From assembly GCA_030550625.1 (NCBI GenBank), contig JAUQOZ010000193.1, positions 1-44,713 of the forward strand: 44,713 bases of DNA. The letters run 5' to 3'. The position numbers and the translations under genes were made by a program. Positions 17,965-30,604 of this stretch are shown here, piece by piece. This stretch comes from Chloroflexota bacterium (GTDB lineage Bacteria; Chloroflexota; Chloroflexia; Chloroflexales; Chloroflexaceae). The first letter of the stretch is position 1. Every line of letters starts with the position of its first letter. A model generated the notes under the pieces. The model did not search any database. It had not been told where the DNA came from and saw only the letters and a list, made by a program, of their open reading frames with translations.

Positions 17965-18864
17965 GTGCAAGCAGAGATGCGACTCAGTATCATTATTCCA
18001 TGCTACAACGCAGCAGCAACGCTCGGCGAACAACTAGCGGCGTTAGCTGATCAGCAGTGGGATCGGCCATGGGAAGTGATTGTAGCCGACAATGGGTCGC
18101 GGGATGATTCACGGCGCGTGGCCGCCAGTTTTCTCGCGCGCATGCCCAACTTGCGCATTATCGACGCTAGCGCTCGCCGTGGCGGCGCCTTCGCGCGCAA
18201 CGAAGGAGCGCGGCATGCGCGCGGTACAGCGTTGGCCTTTGTTGATGCTGATGATGTAGTCGCGCCGGATTGGGTGGCGGCGATCGGCAATGCGCTTGAC
18301 CGCTATCCGTTTGTTGCATCCCGGTTTGACATCGAGCGCCTTAACCGGCATTCGTGGCTGAGCCGGATCCGGCGTAATCCACAGTCCGATGGCTTGCAAC
18401 GGGTGAGTTATCCGCCGTATCTGCCGCATGCCGGTGGTTGCGGGTTGGCCATCGAACGAGCATTGCACGAGCAGGTAGGCGGCTTTGATGAGACGCTGTT
18501 GCGTTTAATGGATACCGACTACTGTTTTCGTGTGCAGTTGCAGTGTCACGTTGCCTTGACATTTGTGCCGGAAGCCCTAGTCTACGTTCGGTATCGCGAT
18601 ACCCTGCGCGGGATGCTGCGCCAGACCCGCGAACGAGCGATTGCGAATGTCGCGCTGGCGCGCCGTTATGGTGGTGACCAGCAGGTTCAGCGGCGTTCAT
18701 TATCGCCGTGGGTGGCGTATACCCGGCGTTGGATGCGCCAATTGGCCCGCGCCACGCGCATCCGCCGGCGTGAACAGTTGGCGGAATGGTTGCGCATGAA
18801 TGCGTGGTTGATCGGTTTGTTGCAAGCAAGTTGGCGGTACCGTTGCCCGCCGTTGGCGATTTAA
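17965..18864 (+). CDS. Glycosyltransferase family 2
   Basis: RLSIIIPCYNAAATLGEQLAALADQQWDRPWEVIVADNGSRDDSRRVAASFL...AFVDADDVVAPDWV; GTG start with GAGGAGG Shine-Dalgarno. Confidence 0.92.
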   Translation: MQAEMRLSIIIPCYNAAATLGEQLAALADQQWDRPWEVIVADNGSRDDSRRVAASFLARMPNLRIIDASARRGGAFARNEGARHARGTALAFVDADDVVAPDWVAAIGNALDRYPFVASRFDIERLNRHSWLSRIRRNPQSDGLQRVSYPPYLPHAGGCGLAIERALHEQVGGFDETLLRLMDTDYCFRVQLQCHVALTFVPEALVYVRYRDTLRGMLRQTRERAIANVALARRYGGDQQVQRRSLSPWVAYTRRWMRQLARATRIRRREQLAEWLRMNAWLIGLLQASWRYRCPPLAI

Positions 18865-18894
18865 GCAATCTTGCATGCACCTAAACGAGGTGTT

Positions 18895-19626
18895 ATGGCC
18901 CAACCGCAATCGATCCAACTGTCTCCCGCGCGAGCGTTTTGGCGTTGGCTGGCCCCGGTAGGGCGGCGGTTGTTCGGCACGTTGGCGCGGGTTGATACAA
19001 CCGAGCCGGTGGTGGCCTTAACCTTCGATGATGGCCCGCATCCGGTCTATACCCCGCAACTTCTTGATCTGTTGGCGCAGTATCAAGCGCGGGCGACTTT
19101 CTTTCTGTTGGGCCGGCATGCTGCCGGGCAACGCGATCTGGTGGCGCGAATGGCCGCTGCCGGCCATGCAATTGGCAATCACACATTCACGCACATCCGC
19201 ATGCCGCAGACGCCGCGCTGGCAACGCTGGCGCGAGCTGTGGCTGGCGCGGCGCGCGCTGGCTCCCTTCGGTTCCGCTCTCTTTCGCCCGCCCTACGGCG
19301 GCCAGTCGTATGGGTCGCGGCTTGATGCTTTGCTGTTTGGCTACGAGGTAGTTGGCTGGAGCTGCCACATCGAAGATTGGGTGGCGCAGCCAGCCGATCG
19401 GTTAGCCGAGCGGTTGCTGGCGCAGATCCAGCCGGGCAGCATCGTCTTGCTGCATGACCGGTTGGCCAACCCGCGTGATCCGGCGGCTGCCGATCGAGGG
19501 CCGTTGATCGAGGCGCTCACGATCGCATTCGATCACTTGCATGCCACGTATCGATTCGTTACCGTGCCGGAATTGATCCGTACCGGAACACCGGTGCGGG
19601 TGCCGTGGTTCCGTCCGGCGCTGTGA
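18895..19626 (+). CDS. Polysaccharide deacetylase (NodB/CE4-like)
   Basis: VVALTFDDGPHPVYTPQLLDLLAQYQARATFFLLGRHA...AIGNHTFTHI...FRPPYG...SIVLLHD; start trimmed to ATG 18895. Confidence 0.93.
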   Translation: MAQPQSIQLSPARAFWRWLAPVGRRLFGTLARVDTTEPVVALTFDDGPHPVYTPQLLDLLAQYQARATFFLLGRHAAGQRDLVARMAAAGHAIGNHTFTHIRMPQTPRWQRWRELWLARRALAPFGSALFRPPYGGQSYGSRLDALLFGYEVVGWSCHIEDWVAQPADRLAERLLAQIQPGSIVLLHDRLANPRDPAAADRGPLIEALTIAFDHLHATYRFVTVPELIRTGTPVRVPWFRPAL

Positions 19627-19637
19627 TAATTGTATAG

Positions 19638-21368
<1,731 letters not shown>

Positions 21369-21369
21369 T

Positions 21370-22152
21370 ATGCTCAATGTCTTCCGTAGCGCGCGCCGCA
21401 CGCTGCGCCGTTGGATCAAGGGGCCGCATGCCGATCTGGGGTTTAAGCCCCAGCCTGACTTCTATTACCTCGCCTCGTTCCCGAAGTCGGGCAACACGTG
21501 GGTGCGTTTTCTGCTTGCCAATCTGCTGGCCGGCGAGGAGCTGGGCTTGCAGGGATTTGGCCGGTATGTGCCCGATAGCCATATCAAAGGCGATCTAACG
21601 TATATGGCCGACCCGGCCACGCCGTTCAACCAGATGCGGCCGCGCTTCGTGAAGACCCATCTTCACTATCGCCCGATCTTCCGCCGCGCGATCTACATTG
21701 TGCGCGATGGGCGCGACGCGATGACCTCGTATTACCACTGGCGCAATAAACGGTCAAATCAGCCGGTTACGCTGCGCGAGATTATTACCGGCAGTATCTA
21801 CTGGGGTAGGTGGTCGGATCATGTGCTGGGCTGGCTGAACAGTGGCTGCGAGTTGCTCGTGGTGAAGTACGAAGACCTCTACGCCGATACTGCTGGGCAA
21901 GTGCGCCGCATCCTTCATTTTTGCGGGATGCGGGCAAGCGATGAACAGATTGCGGCGGCAGTGGCTGCCTCGTCGTTTGACCGGATGCGGGCGAAAGAAC
22001 AGGCGGCGCAGGGCGCTGCCACGCCGTTGTTCGTTCGCAAGGGCGGATCGGGCGATTGGCGCAATCTCTTTTCGCCAGAGGACGAAGAACTTTTTTGGCG
22101 TTACCACCGCGCTGGTATGCTGGCAGCCGGGTATGGCGATCGCAGCGGGTGA
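21370..22152 (+). CDS. PAPS-dependent sulfotransferase
   Basis: 5'-phosphosulfate-binding-like loop SFPKSGNTWVRFLLANLL and 3'-phosphate-binding motif AIYIVRDGRDAMTSYYHW; LLVVKYEDLYADTAGQVRRILHFCG; ATG 2 nt after the preceding stop. Confidence 0.93.
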   Translation: MLNVFRSARRTLRRWIKGPHADLGFKPQPDFYYLASFPKSGNTWVRFLLANLLAGEELGLQGFGRYVPDSHIKGDLTYMADPATPFNQMRPRFVKTHLHYRPIFRRAIYIVRDGRDAMTSYYHWRNKRSNQPVTLREIITGSIYWGRWSDHVLGWLNSGCELLVVKYEDLYADTAGQVRRILHFCGMRASDEQIAAAVAASSFDRMRAKEQAAQGAATPLFVRKGGSGDWRNLFSPEDEELFWRYHRAGMLAAGYGDRSG

Positions 22153-22170
22153 TTGAGAAGGGAGCAGGCG

Positions 22171-22866
22171 ATGCGCCGGCAACTGATACAAGCGTGGACG
22201 GAACTGTGGATGCGGCGGGCCGGCCCGGATCGGTTTGGCAAGCTGGCTACGTGGCTCGCTGGTCTGCCCCATGCTCCCTACAAAGCGCGGGTGGCGCTGG
22301 CCCATCGCTATCCGCAAGGCTACGTTGCCCCATCCGCTCAATTAAGCGGGCGACGCATCCGGCGCGGTCGCCATGTCTTTATTGGTGATGGGGTTGTCAT
22401 CTATCAACGCCAAGATGGCGGCCCAATCGAGTTAGCCGATTACGTTGAGATCCACCGCGACACAATCATCGAATGCGGGCGTGGTGGTGGCGTGGTCATT
22501 GGCGAGCGCACCGGCATTCAACCGCGCTGCCAGCTTTCGGCCTACCTTGAGCAGATTGTGATCGGGCGCGGCTGCCAGATCGCACCGCAGTGCGCCTTCT
22601 ACCCCTACGATCACAGCACTGCCCCCGGCCAAGCGATCGCTAATCAGCCGCTCACCAGTAAGGGGCCGATTGTGCTGGAAGATGATGTCTGGCTGGGGTA
22701 TGGCGTGGTGGTGCTATCAGGCGTCACAATTGGCGCTGGCGCCGTGGTGGGGGCTGGCAGCGTGGTCACGCGCAGCCTGCCGGCGGGAGTGATAGCTGTA
22801 GGCGCGCCGGCGCGCATTGTGCGCGAACGAACAGCGATTGATGTTGGCCCTATCACAACCCAATGA
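22171..22866 (+). CDS. Left-handed beta-helix (hexapeptide) acyltransferase
   Basis: VVIGERTGIQPRCQLSAYLEQIVIGRGCQIAPQCAFYPYDHST...LTSKGPIVLEDDVWLGYGVVVLSGVTIGAGAVVGAGSVVTRSLPAGVIAVGAPARIV; ATG 22171 with AAGGGAG upstream. Confidence 0.9.
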   Translation: MRRQLIQAWTELWMRRAGPDRFGKLATWLAGLPHAPYKARVALAHRYPQGYVAPSAQLSGRRIRRGRHVFIGDGVVIYQRQDGGPIELADYVEIHRDTIIECGRGGGVVIGERTGIQPRCQLSAYLEQIVIGRGCQIAPQCAFYPYDHSTAPGQAIANQPLTSKGPIVLEDDVWLGYGVVVLSGVTIGAGAVVGAGSVVTRSLPAGVIAVGAPARIVRERTAIDVGPITTQ

Positions 22867-23855
22867 GGTGGCGCATGCCAGCGACGGTAACAGTTGCAAT
22901 TCCAGTGTACAAACGGCTCACCTATGTAGCGCAGGCGATCCGTTCGGTAGCCGCCCAAGACTATCCCGCGATCGAATTGATGGTGTCGGATAACGGCTGC
23001 AATGGTGATCAGGTGCTGAATATCGCTCGCGCCAACTACCCGCGCCCATTTGTCTTTCGCCAGAATCCGGCCTCAGTGCCGATTGTGCCGCATTTCAACC
23101 AGTTGCTGGCGGCGGCGAGCGGCGACTATTTTGTCTTGCTGAGCGATGATGATGAGTTAGCGCCGGGGTATCTCTCGGCGATGGTGGCGGCGCTCGAAGC
23201 GCACCCTGAAGCGGCGGCGGCTATCTCGCGAGTTGAGGTGCTCGATGAGCAGGGTCGGGTGGTGGGTTCAACCGCCGATCGGCCATTGCCGCCGCGCTTG
23301 ATGAGCGGGCCTGATTGGATTAAGCGTTGGGGGTCTAATGAGCATAAGTTTATCTGTTTTACCACCAATCTAGCGCGCACGGCGGAATTGCGTGCGGCTG
23401 GCGGTTATCCTGATTTTGATGGCGGGAATGGAGTTGATAATGCGTTATTGGTCGCGTTGAGCATCGAGCGCGGGCTGGTGTATTGTGACGAAGCGATCTT
23501 TCGCCATCGCATCTATGACACCAGTTTTGGCAAATCGGTCAGCGTGGCTAGTTTGGCCCGCGCCTCGCGCCAATTTCTTGCTTTTCTCAATCGCCATCCG
23601 CGGTTACGCGCTTATGCGCAGCGCCATCCGCGCGAGTGGGCTGTCTGCCGGGCAGCGATAACTCGCGTGATCTGGACGACCTACTATGGGCGGTGGCGCA
23701 ATCTCTACCGTGGCCGCGAGGCCTATTTCCATTGGTTAACCGCCGGCTTTGCTTTGCCCTTCATTCCAGCCTACTACCGGCGCGCCATCCCAGAGATCAT
23801 CTATTCATTGCCGGCGATTGGGCCGTTAGCGCGCCGCCGGCTAGCGGTGCGGTAA
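22863..23855 (+). CDS. Glycosyltransferase family 2
   Basis: ATVTVAIPVYKRLTYVAQAIRSVAAQDYPAIELMVSDNGCNGDQ...YFVLLSDDDELAPGYL; ATGA overlap with upstream gene (or ATG 22875). Confidence 0.9.
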   Translation: MRWRMPATVTVAIPVYKRLTYVAQAIRSVAAQDYPAIELMVSDNGCNGDQVLNIARANYPRPFVFRQNPASVPIVPHFNQLLAAASGDYFVLLSDDDELAPGYLSAMVAALEAHPEAAAAISRVEVLDEQGRVVGSTADRPLPPRLMSGPDWIKRWGSNEHKFICFTTNLARTAELRAAGGYPDFDGGNGVDNALLVALSIERGLVYCDEAIFRHRIYDTSFGKSVSVASLARASRQFLAFLNRHPRLRAYAQRHPREWAVCRAAITRVIWTTYYGRWRNLYRGREAYFHWLTAGFALPFIPAYYRRAIPEIIYSLPAIGPLARRRLAVR

Positions 23856-23859
23856 AGCG

Positions 23860-25152
23860 ATGCGGGTTGTTCACCTCAGCACCAACGACATCAGCGGCGG
23901 TGCGGCGCGGGCGGCGTACCGGCTGCACCGGGCGTTGCTCGCGCTCGGTTACCCTTCCACGATGCTGGTCGCAAACCGGCGCAGTCATGATCCAACGGTG
24001 CAGGCATTGCCGGCGCCTGCCGATCCAGTCGGGTATTGGCAACGGCGCTGGCGGGGGTGGCAAATCCGGCGGGCAATGCAGCCGTACCGGCAAACCCGTC
24101 CGGCTGGGTTAGAGCCGTTTAGCGATGATCGGAGCCGGTACGGCGGTGAGGTGGCGCGGGCACTCCCGCCGTGCGATGTGGTCAATCTGCATTGGGTGGC
24201 CGGATTCGTCGATTATTCCTCATTCTTTCGCACCGTGCCGCGCCGGGTGCCGGTGGTGTGGCGGCTATCTGACCAGCAGCCCTTTACTGGCGGCTGCCAT
24301 TACGATGAAGGCTGCGGGCGCTATACCGCCGCCTGCGGCGCATGCCCGCAACTCGGTTCGCGTGACGAATGCGACCTCTCGCGCCAGATCTGGGCGCGCA
24401 AGCGGGATGCGCTGGCGGCTGTGCCTCCCGGCCGGTTGCATATTGTGGCGCTGAATCAGTGGATGGCGGCTGAAGTCCAGCGAAGTTCGCTCTTTGGCCA
24501 TCTGCCGGTGCATGTCATTCCCAACGGTTTGGATACGTCCGTCTTCTCGCCAGCCGATCGCACCCATGCGCGGGTTGTGCTCGGCTTGCCGTTACACGCC
24601 AAAATTGTGCTCTTTGTGGCTGTGTCGGTTGACAACCGGCGCAAGGGCTTTGCCCAATTGGCAGCGGCGTTAGCTGGCCTGAGCGACGAGCCGGATCTAG
24701 TGTTGGTCTCGATTGGCAAAAACCCGCCGCCATTGGCTGCGCCGATTGCCCACCATCCGCTCGGCGTGGTCGAGGATGATAGCCGGTTGGCCTTGGTTTA
24801 CAGCGCGGCTGATCTTTTTGTTATTCCGTCATTGCAAGACAATATGCCAAGCACCGTGCTTGAATCGTTGGCGTGCGGGACGCCAGTGGCGGGGTTTGAT
24901 ACCGGCGGGATTAGCGAACTGGTGCGGCCCGGCCAAACGGGTTGGCTGGCGCCGGTGGGAGATGTCGAAGGGTTGCGAGCAGCGATGCGTCGCTTGCTGC
25001 GCAATGATGATGAACGGCTGGCGATGGGGCGGCGGTGCCGCGAGATTGCGCTGGCCGAATACCGGCAAGAGCTACAGGCTCAGCGCTATCTTGAACTCTA
25101 TCGCCAGATCATTGCTCCGTCTGCTATGAAGACAGTGTCTCGGATAAGGTGA
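23860..25152 (+). CDS. Glycosyltransferase family 4
   Basis: MRVVHLSTNDISGGAARAAYRLHRALLALGYPSTMLV...HVIPNGLDTSVFSPADR...FVIPSLQDNMPSTVLESLACGTPVAGFDTGGISELV. Confidence 0.93.
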   Translation: MRVVHLSTNDISGGAARAAYRLHRALLALGYPSTMLVANRRSHDPTVQALPAPADPVGYWQRRWRGWQIRRAMQPYRQTRPAGLEPFSDDRSRYGGEVARALPPCDVVNLHWVAGFVDYSSFFRTVPRRVPVVWRLSDQQPFTGGCHYDEGCGRYTAACGACPQLGSRDECDLSRQIWARKRDALAAVPPGRLHIVALNQWMAAEVQRSSLFGHLPVHVIPNGLDTSVFSPADRTHARVVLGLPLHAKIVLFVAVSVDNRRKGFAQLAAALAGLSDEPDLVLVSIGKNPPPLAAPIAHHPLGVVEDDSRLALVYSAADLFVIPSLQDNMPSTVLESLACGTPVAGFDTGGISELVRPGQTGWLAPVGDVEGLRAAMRRLLRNDDERLAMGRRCREIALAEYRQELQAQRYLELYRQIIAPSAMKTVSRIR

Positions 25153-25179
25153 ACGTTTTGTCATAACGAGTTTCTGTAG

Positions 25180-25197
25180 GTGACATCTCACTGTCAC
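25180..25197. promoter_or_regulatory. Perfect inverted repeat GTGACA-N6-TGTCAC upstream of the Wzz/BY-kinase-like gene; candidate operator
   Basis: Read directly: gtgaca tctcac tgtcac in the ~210-bp intergenic gap. Confidence 0.3.
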
Positions 25198-25363
25198 ATC
25201 AACCGGCTACAACTAGTGTGCGATGACTGTGGTATTGGCTATTTCGGTCTGTCCTCTTGGCTCACAATGCTCCACGCTTACAGACCAGCGTTCGTTATCG
25301 GGATAGTCTTAGTTTTTGGCGCGTCATGGCTTGCAACATAGCGCGCATTGCGTGGAGGGTCAC

Positions 25364-26773
25364 TTGGAACTTAGAAACTATCTTCTCTTCGTGTGGCGCT
25401 GGGCATGGTTACTCATTCTCTTTGCGGCGATTGGCGCAGGCATTGGCTTCGCCTATTCCCAAACCCAACCCCGCTTGTATGCCGCTTCGACCATGCTCAT
25501 GGTGAATCAGGATCAGGGCAACTTCGCCCGGCCTTCTCCCACCTTCGATGATTTGCGCGCGCGGGAACGGTATGCGTTAACAGTGCGCCAGCTCTTGCTG
25601 GTGCGGCCGGTGCTGCAACGGGCGGCTGAGATGGTTGATGGCGTGACTGCTGCTCAACTGGCCGTTCGTGCGAGCACGGCTGACGTCGGCAAGACAGAAT
25701 TGTTTGTGCTGACGGTGCAGGATACCGATCGCCAGCGCGCGGTGGCGTTAGCCGATGCGATCGTGTCCTCGTTCCGCGCGCTTGAGCGTGATCTGCTCGA
25801 TAATCCGTATGCGCAGGGATCGAGCTTGATCGTCGTTGATCCTGCCTATGCCAAGCGCAATCCGGTCAGTCCTGATTATGCTCGCAATATGACGCTCAGC
25901 GTCTTTATTGCTGTTCTGATCGCAATTGTCATTGGCTTTCTCTACGACTATTTCAACACCCGCATCAAAGATGAAGGCGATCTCGACCGGCGCGGCGGCG
26001 GGCGCCCGTTAGTGGTGGTCGGCAAGCTGAAGGGTTCTACGCCGGCGGCGCAGTTGGTGACGCTCAATGATCCAACCTCGCTGGAGGCTGAATCCTACCG
26101 GATGTTTCGCCTGCATCTCGATGCACTGGCGGCGGCCGAGCGTCCGCAAGTGATTGCCATCATTAGTGCCGCAGCCGGCGAAGGGCGTAGCCTGACGGCG
26201 GCTAATTTGGCGGTGGCCTTAGCGCAAACCGGACGGCGCGTCGTGTTGGTTGATGCTAATCTGCGCCATCCAACTATTCATGCCTTTTTTGATCTCGCGA
26301 ATCAAGGCGGGCTGTCGAATCTGCTGGGTGGTTCGGCGCAGGCCATCGAGCCGTTCCTGCGCGTAACAGCCCAGCCTGATCTCTATGTGCTGACGGCAGG
26401 GAATATGGCCGGTTTGCCGGCCCAATTGTTGGGCGGGCCGCAACTTGAGCGGGTGCTCAATGGCTTGCGCCAACACGCCGATGTGGTCATTATCGATACG
26501 GCGCCGTTGCTGATGTTTGCCGATACAACCTTGCTGTTGCGAGCGGTTGATACCACACTGGCGGTCGTGCGCGCCAATCGCACCACTGAGAGCGAATTGC
26601 GCCAAATGCTCGATTTGCTGCGCCAAACTGAGATTGGTTGCATGGGTATGGTGTTGAACAGCGTGAACAAGCGCCCGCGACGGTTGCCGTTTCCCACGGC
26701 GCAACGTCCCCAGCCGGCTGTCTCGTTGCCGGTGTCGCATCGGAGTGAGACAATCGGTGATGCAGGAGATTGA
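25364..26773 (+). CDS. Wzz/chain-length determinant fused to BY-kinase-like (CpsD/CapB) domain, probably degenerate ATPase
   Basis: LELRNYLLFVWRWAWLLILFAAIGAGIGFAYSQTQPRLYAASTMLMVNQD (Wzz N-term); VIAIISAAAGEGRSLTAANLAVALAQTGRRVVLVDANLRHP...ADVVIIDTAPLLMFADTTLLLRAVDTTLAVVRANRT. TTG start at 25364 after GGAGGG preferred to 25316. Confidence 0.85.
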   Translation: MELRNYLLFVWRWAWLLILFAAIGAGIGFAYSQTQPRLYAASTMLMVNQDQGNFARPSPTFDDLRARERYALTVRQLLLVRPVLQRAAEMVDGVTAAQLAVRASTADVGKTELFVLTVQDTDRQRAVALADAIVSSFRALERDLLDNPYAQGSSLIVVDPAYAKRNPVSPDYARNMTLSVFIAVLIAIVIGFLYDYFNTRIKDEGDLDRRGGGRPLVVVGKLKGSTPAAQLVTLNDPTSLEAESYRMFRLHLDALAAAERPQVIAIISAAAGEGRSLTAANLAVALAQTGRRVVLVDANLRHPTIHAFFDLANQGGLSNLLGGSAQAIEPFLRVTAQPDLYVLTAGNMAGLPAQLLGGPQLERVLNGLRQHADVVIIDTAPLLMFADTTLLLRAVDTTLAVVRANRTTESELRQMLDLLRQTEIGCMGMVLNSVNKRPRRLPFPTAQRPQPAVSLPVSHRSETIGDAGD

Positions 26774-26776
26774 ACC

Positions 26777-28297
26777 ATGCGACGTTTTTGGCTCTTTGTG
26801 ATCGCGGTATGTGTGGTGCTGCTGAATGCGTGTAGCCAACCAGCCGCCACAGATAGCGAACCGGCTGTTGCGTCGCCTGTACCAACGGCTGCAACCTCGC
26901 CTGCCGCTGCTCCTACGGCTGCGCCAGCGATTGTGAATGGGACGCTGATTGCCAGTGGCCGGGTGCAGCCGGTCACCGTGCTCGATCTGAGTTTTGTCAA
27001 TGCTGGTTCGGTAGCCGAGGTGTTGGTGAAGCCGGGTGATCGGGTGCGCGCCGGCGACATGTTGGCCAGTCTTGATATTCGCACGCTTGATTTGACGATG
27101 GCTGAGGCGAAGGTGGCGTTGGCTGAAGCGCAGGCCAATTATGAGCTGTTGATCAGTGGGGCTACGCCTGAACAAATCGAGCAGGCACAAGCCGAGATTG
27201 CCCGCGCGCGGGCCCGCGTGGCCGATGGCCGCACCAATGTAACCCAGAGCGATATTGCCGCAGCTCAGGCTGAATTGCGCGAAGCTCGCGAAGTGCTCAA
27301 TCGGTTGCGCAATGGCATTAATCCCGAAGATCGGGCACGGTTAGAGGCGGCAGTAGCCGAGGCGAAGTCTCGTTTGCAGACCCGGATCAACACGCTGGCC
27401 GGCGAAAAGACCCAGCTTGAGTCGCAGATCGAGCGGTTTGCAAACGAACTGCGCAATGCACAAGATGACTATTCGCGCACCAAGTGGGCGAATGAGCAGA
27501 TTGTGGCTGGCGGCGGCCAGTTGACCCAAGCTCAGATCGACAATGAAGCGCGCCTGTTGCGCGCGGTGGAAAACGCCGAGCATCGGTTGCAAGAGGCGCG
27601 GGTTGCGCTTGAGACGGTGCGTCAAAACGAGTTTAGTGAAATTGCTGCTTATCGCGCAATGGTTGAACAAGCGGAAGCGCGGCTAGCTGACGCTTTGCGC
27701 CCGGCGACGCCTGACCAAATCGCCGCTGCTGAAAAGCGGATCTTGCAGGCAGAGGCGCGGTTGGCGCAACTGACCATTAATCATCCGAATGAAGTGGCAG
27801 TGTATGAGGCTGAATTGCGTAAAGCTGAAGCTGATTTGGCGCGTCTGACAGCCAAACCGGCCAGCGCTCAGATCGCGTTGGCGCAAGCGCGTATCGAGCG
27901 CGCCGAGATCGAGTTGCGCAAGATCGAATTGAATCGTGAACGCTATCAGATCCGCGCTCCGATTGACGCAACCGTGGTGAGTGTCAATGCCCAACCCGGC
28001 CAGACGGTTGAGGCTACCCAACGGGTTATTACCATCGCAACGCTTGACCAGTGGCAGATTGTGGTGCCAAATCTCAGCGAAATCCACATTAGTCTGGTGC
28101 AAGAGAACGATCCGGTGACGATTAGCTTCATTGCCCTGCCTGATGTGCGCTTAAGCGGTCGGGTGAGTTATATCGAGCCGGTTGGCCAAGAGAGCGGGAT
28201 TGGCACGACCTACACGGTGCGCATTAAGCCCGATAGCTGGGATCCGCGGTTGCGCTGGAATATGAATGCGCAAGTGACGTTTTCGGCGGGTAGCTGA
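26777..28297 (+). CDS. HlyD/membrane-fusion-like lipoprotein (efflux adaptor type) with long coiled-coil
   Basis: Lipobox MRRFWLFVIAVCVVLLNAC; LIASGRVQPVTVLDLSFVNAGSVAEVLVKPGDRVRAGDMLASLD (lipoyl half); extended Ala/Glu/Arg coiled coil; YQIRAPIDATVVSVNAQPGQTVEATQRVITIA (second lipoyl half). Confidence 0.88.
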   Translation: MRRFWLFVIAVCVVLLNACSQPAATDSEPAVASPVPTAATSPAAAPTAAPAIVNGTLIASGRVQPVTVLDLSFVNAGSVAEVLVKPGDRVRAGDMLASLDIRTLDLTMAEAKVALAEAQANYELLISGATPEQIEQAQAEIARARARVADGRTNVTQSDIAAAQAELREAREVLNRLRNGINPEDRARLEAAVAEAKSRLQTRINTLAGEKTQLESQIERFANELRNAQDDYSRTKWANEQIVAGGGQLTQAQIDNEARLLRAVENAEHRLQEARVALETVRQNEFSEIAAYRAMVEQAEARLADALRPATPDQIAAAEKRILQAEARLAQLTINHPNEVAVYEAELRKAEADLARLTAKPASAQIALAQARIERAEIELRKIELNRERYQIRAPIDATVVSVNAQPGQTVEATQRVITIATLDQWQIVVPNLSEIHISLVQENDPVTISFIALPDVRLSGRVSYIEPVGQESGIGTTYTVRIKPDSWDPRLRWNMNAQVTFSAGS

Positions 28298-28334
28298 CCT
28301 GTTGGCGTCGCGAATATTGTGTGTGCGAGTAAGT

Positions 28335-28351
28335 ACACAGCGGTACTGTGT
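28335..28351. promoter_or_regulatory. Inverted repeat ACACAG-N5-CTGTGT in the promoter-proximal gap before the SDR gene
   Basis: acacag cggta ctgtgt read directly in the 28298-28441 intergenic region. Confidence 0.25.
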
Positions 28352-28441
28352 CTCAGCGCAATGATTGATACACGAGCAACCTGCTGATTGTACACCGGCA
28401 CATTTGCTTCACAGAGCGTCGAACGCTCAGGAGGGATCGCA

Positions 28442-30603
<2,162 letters not shown>

Positions 30604-30604
30604 T

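Noticed and set aside
26219-27190. 323-aa minus-strand ORF across the Wzz/BY-kinase and HlyD genes
   Set aside because: Spans the junction of two well-supported plus-strand genes; low-complexity Arg/His/Gln-rich translation.
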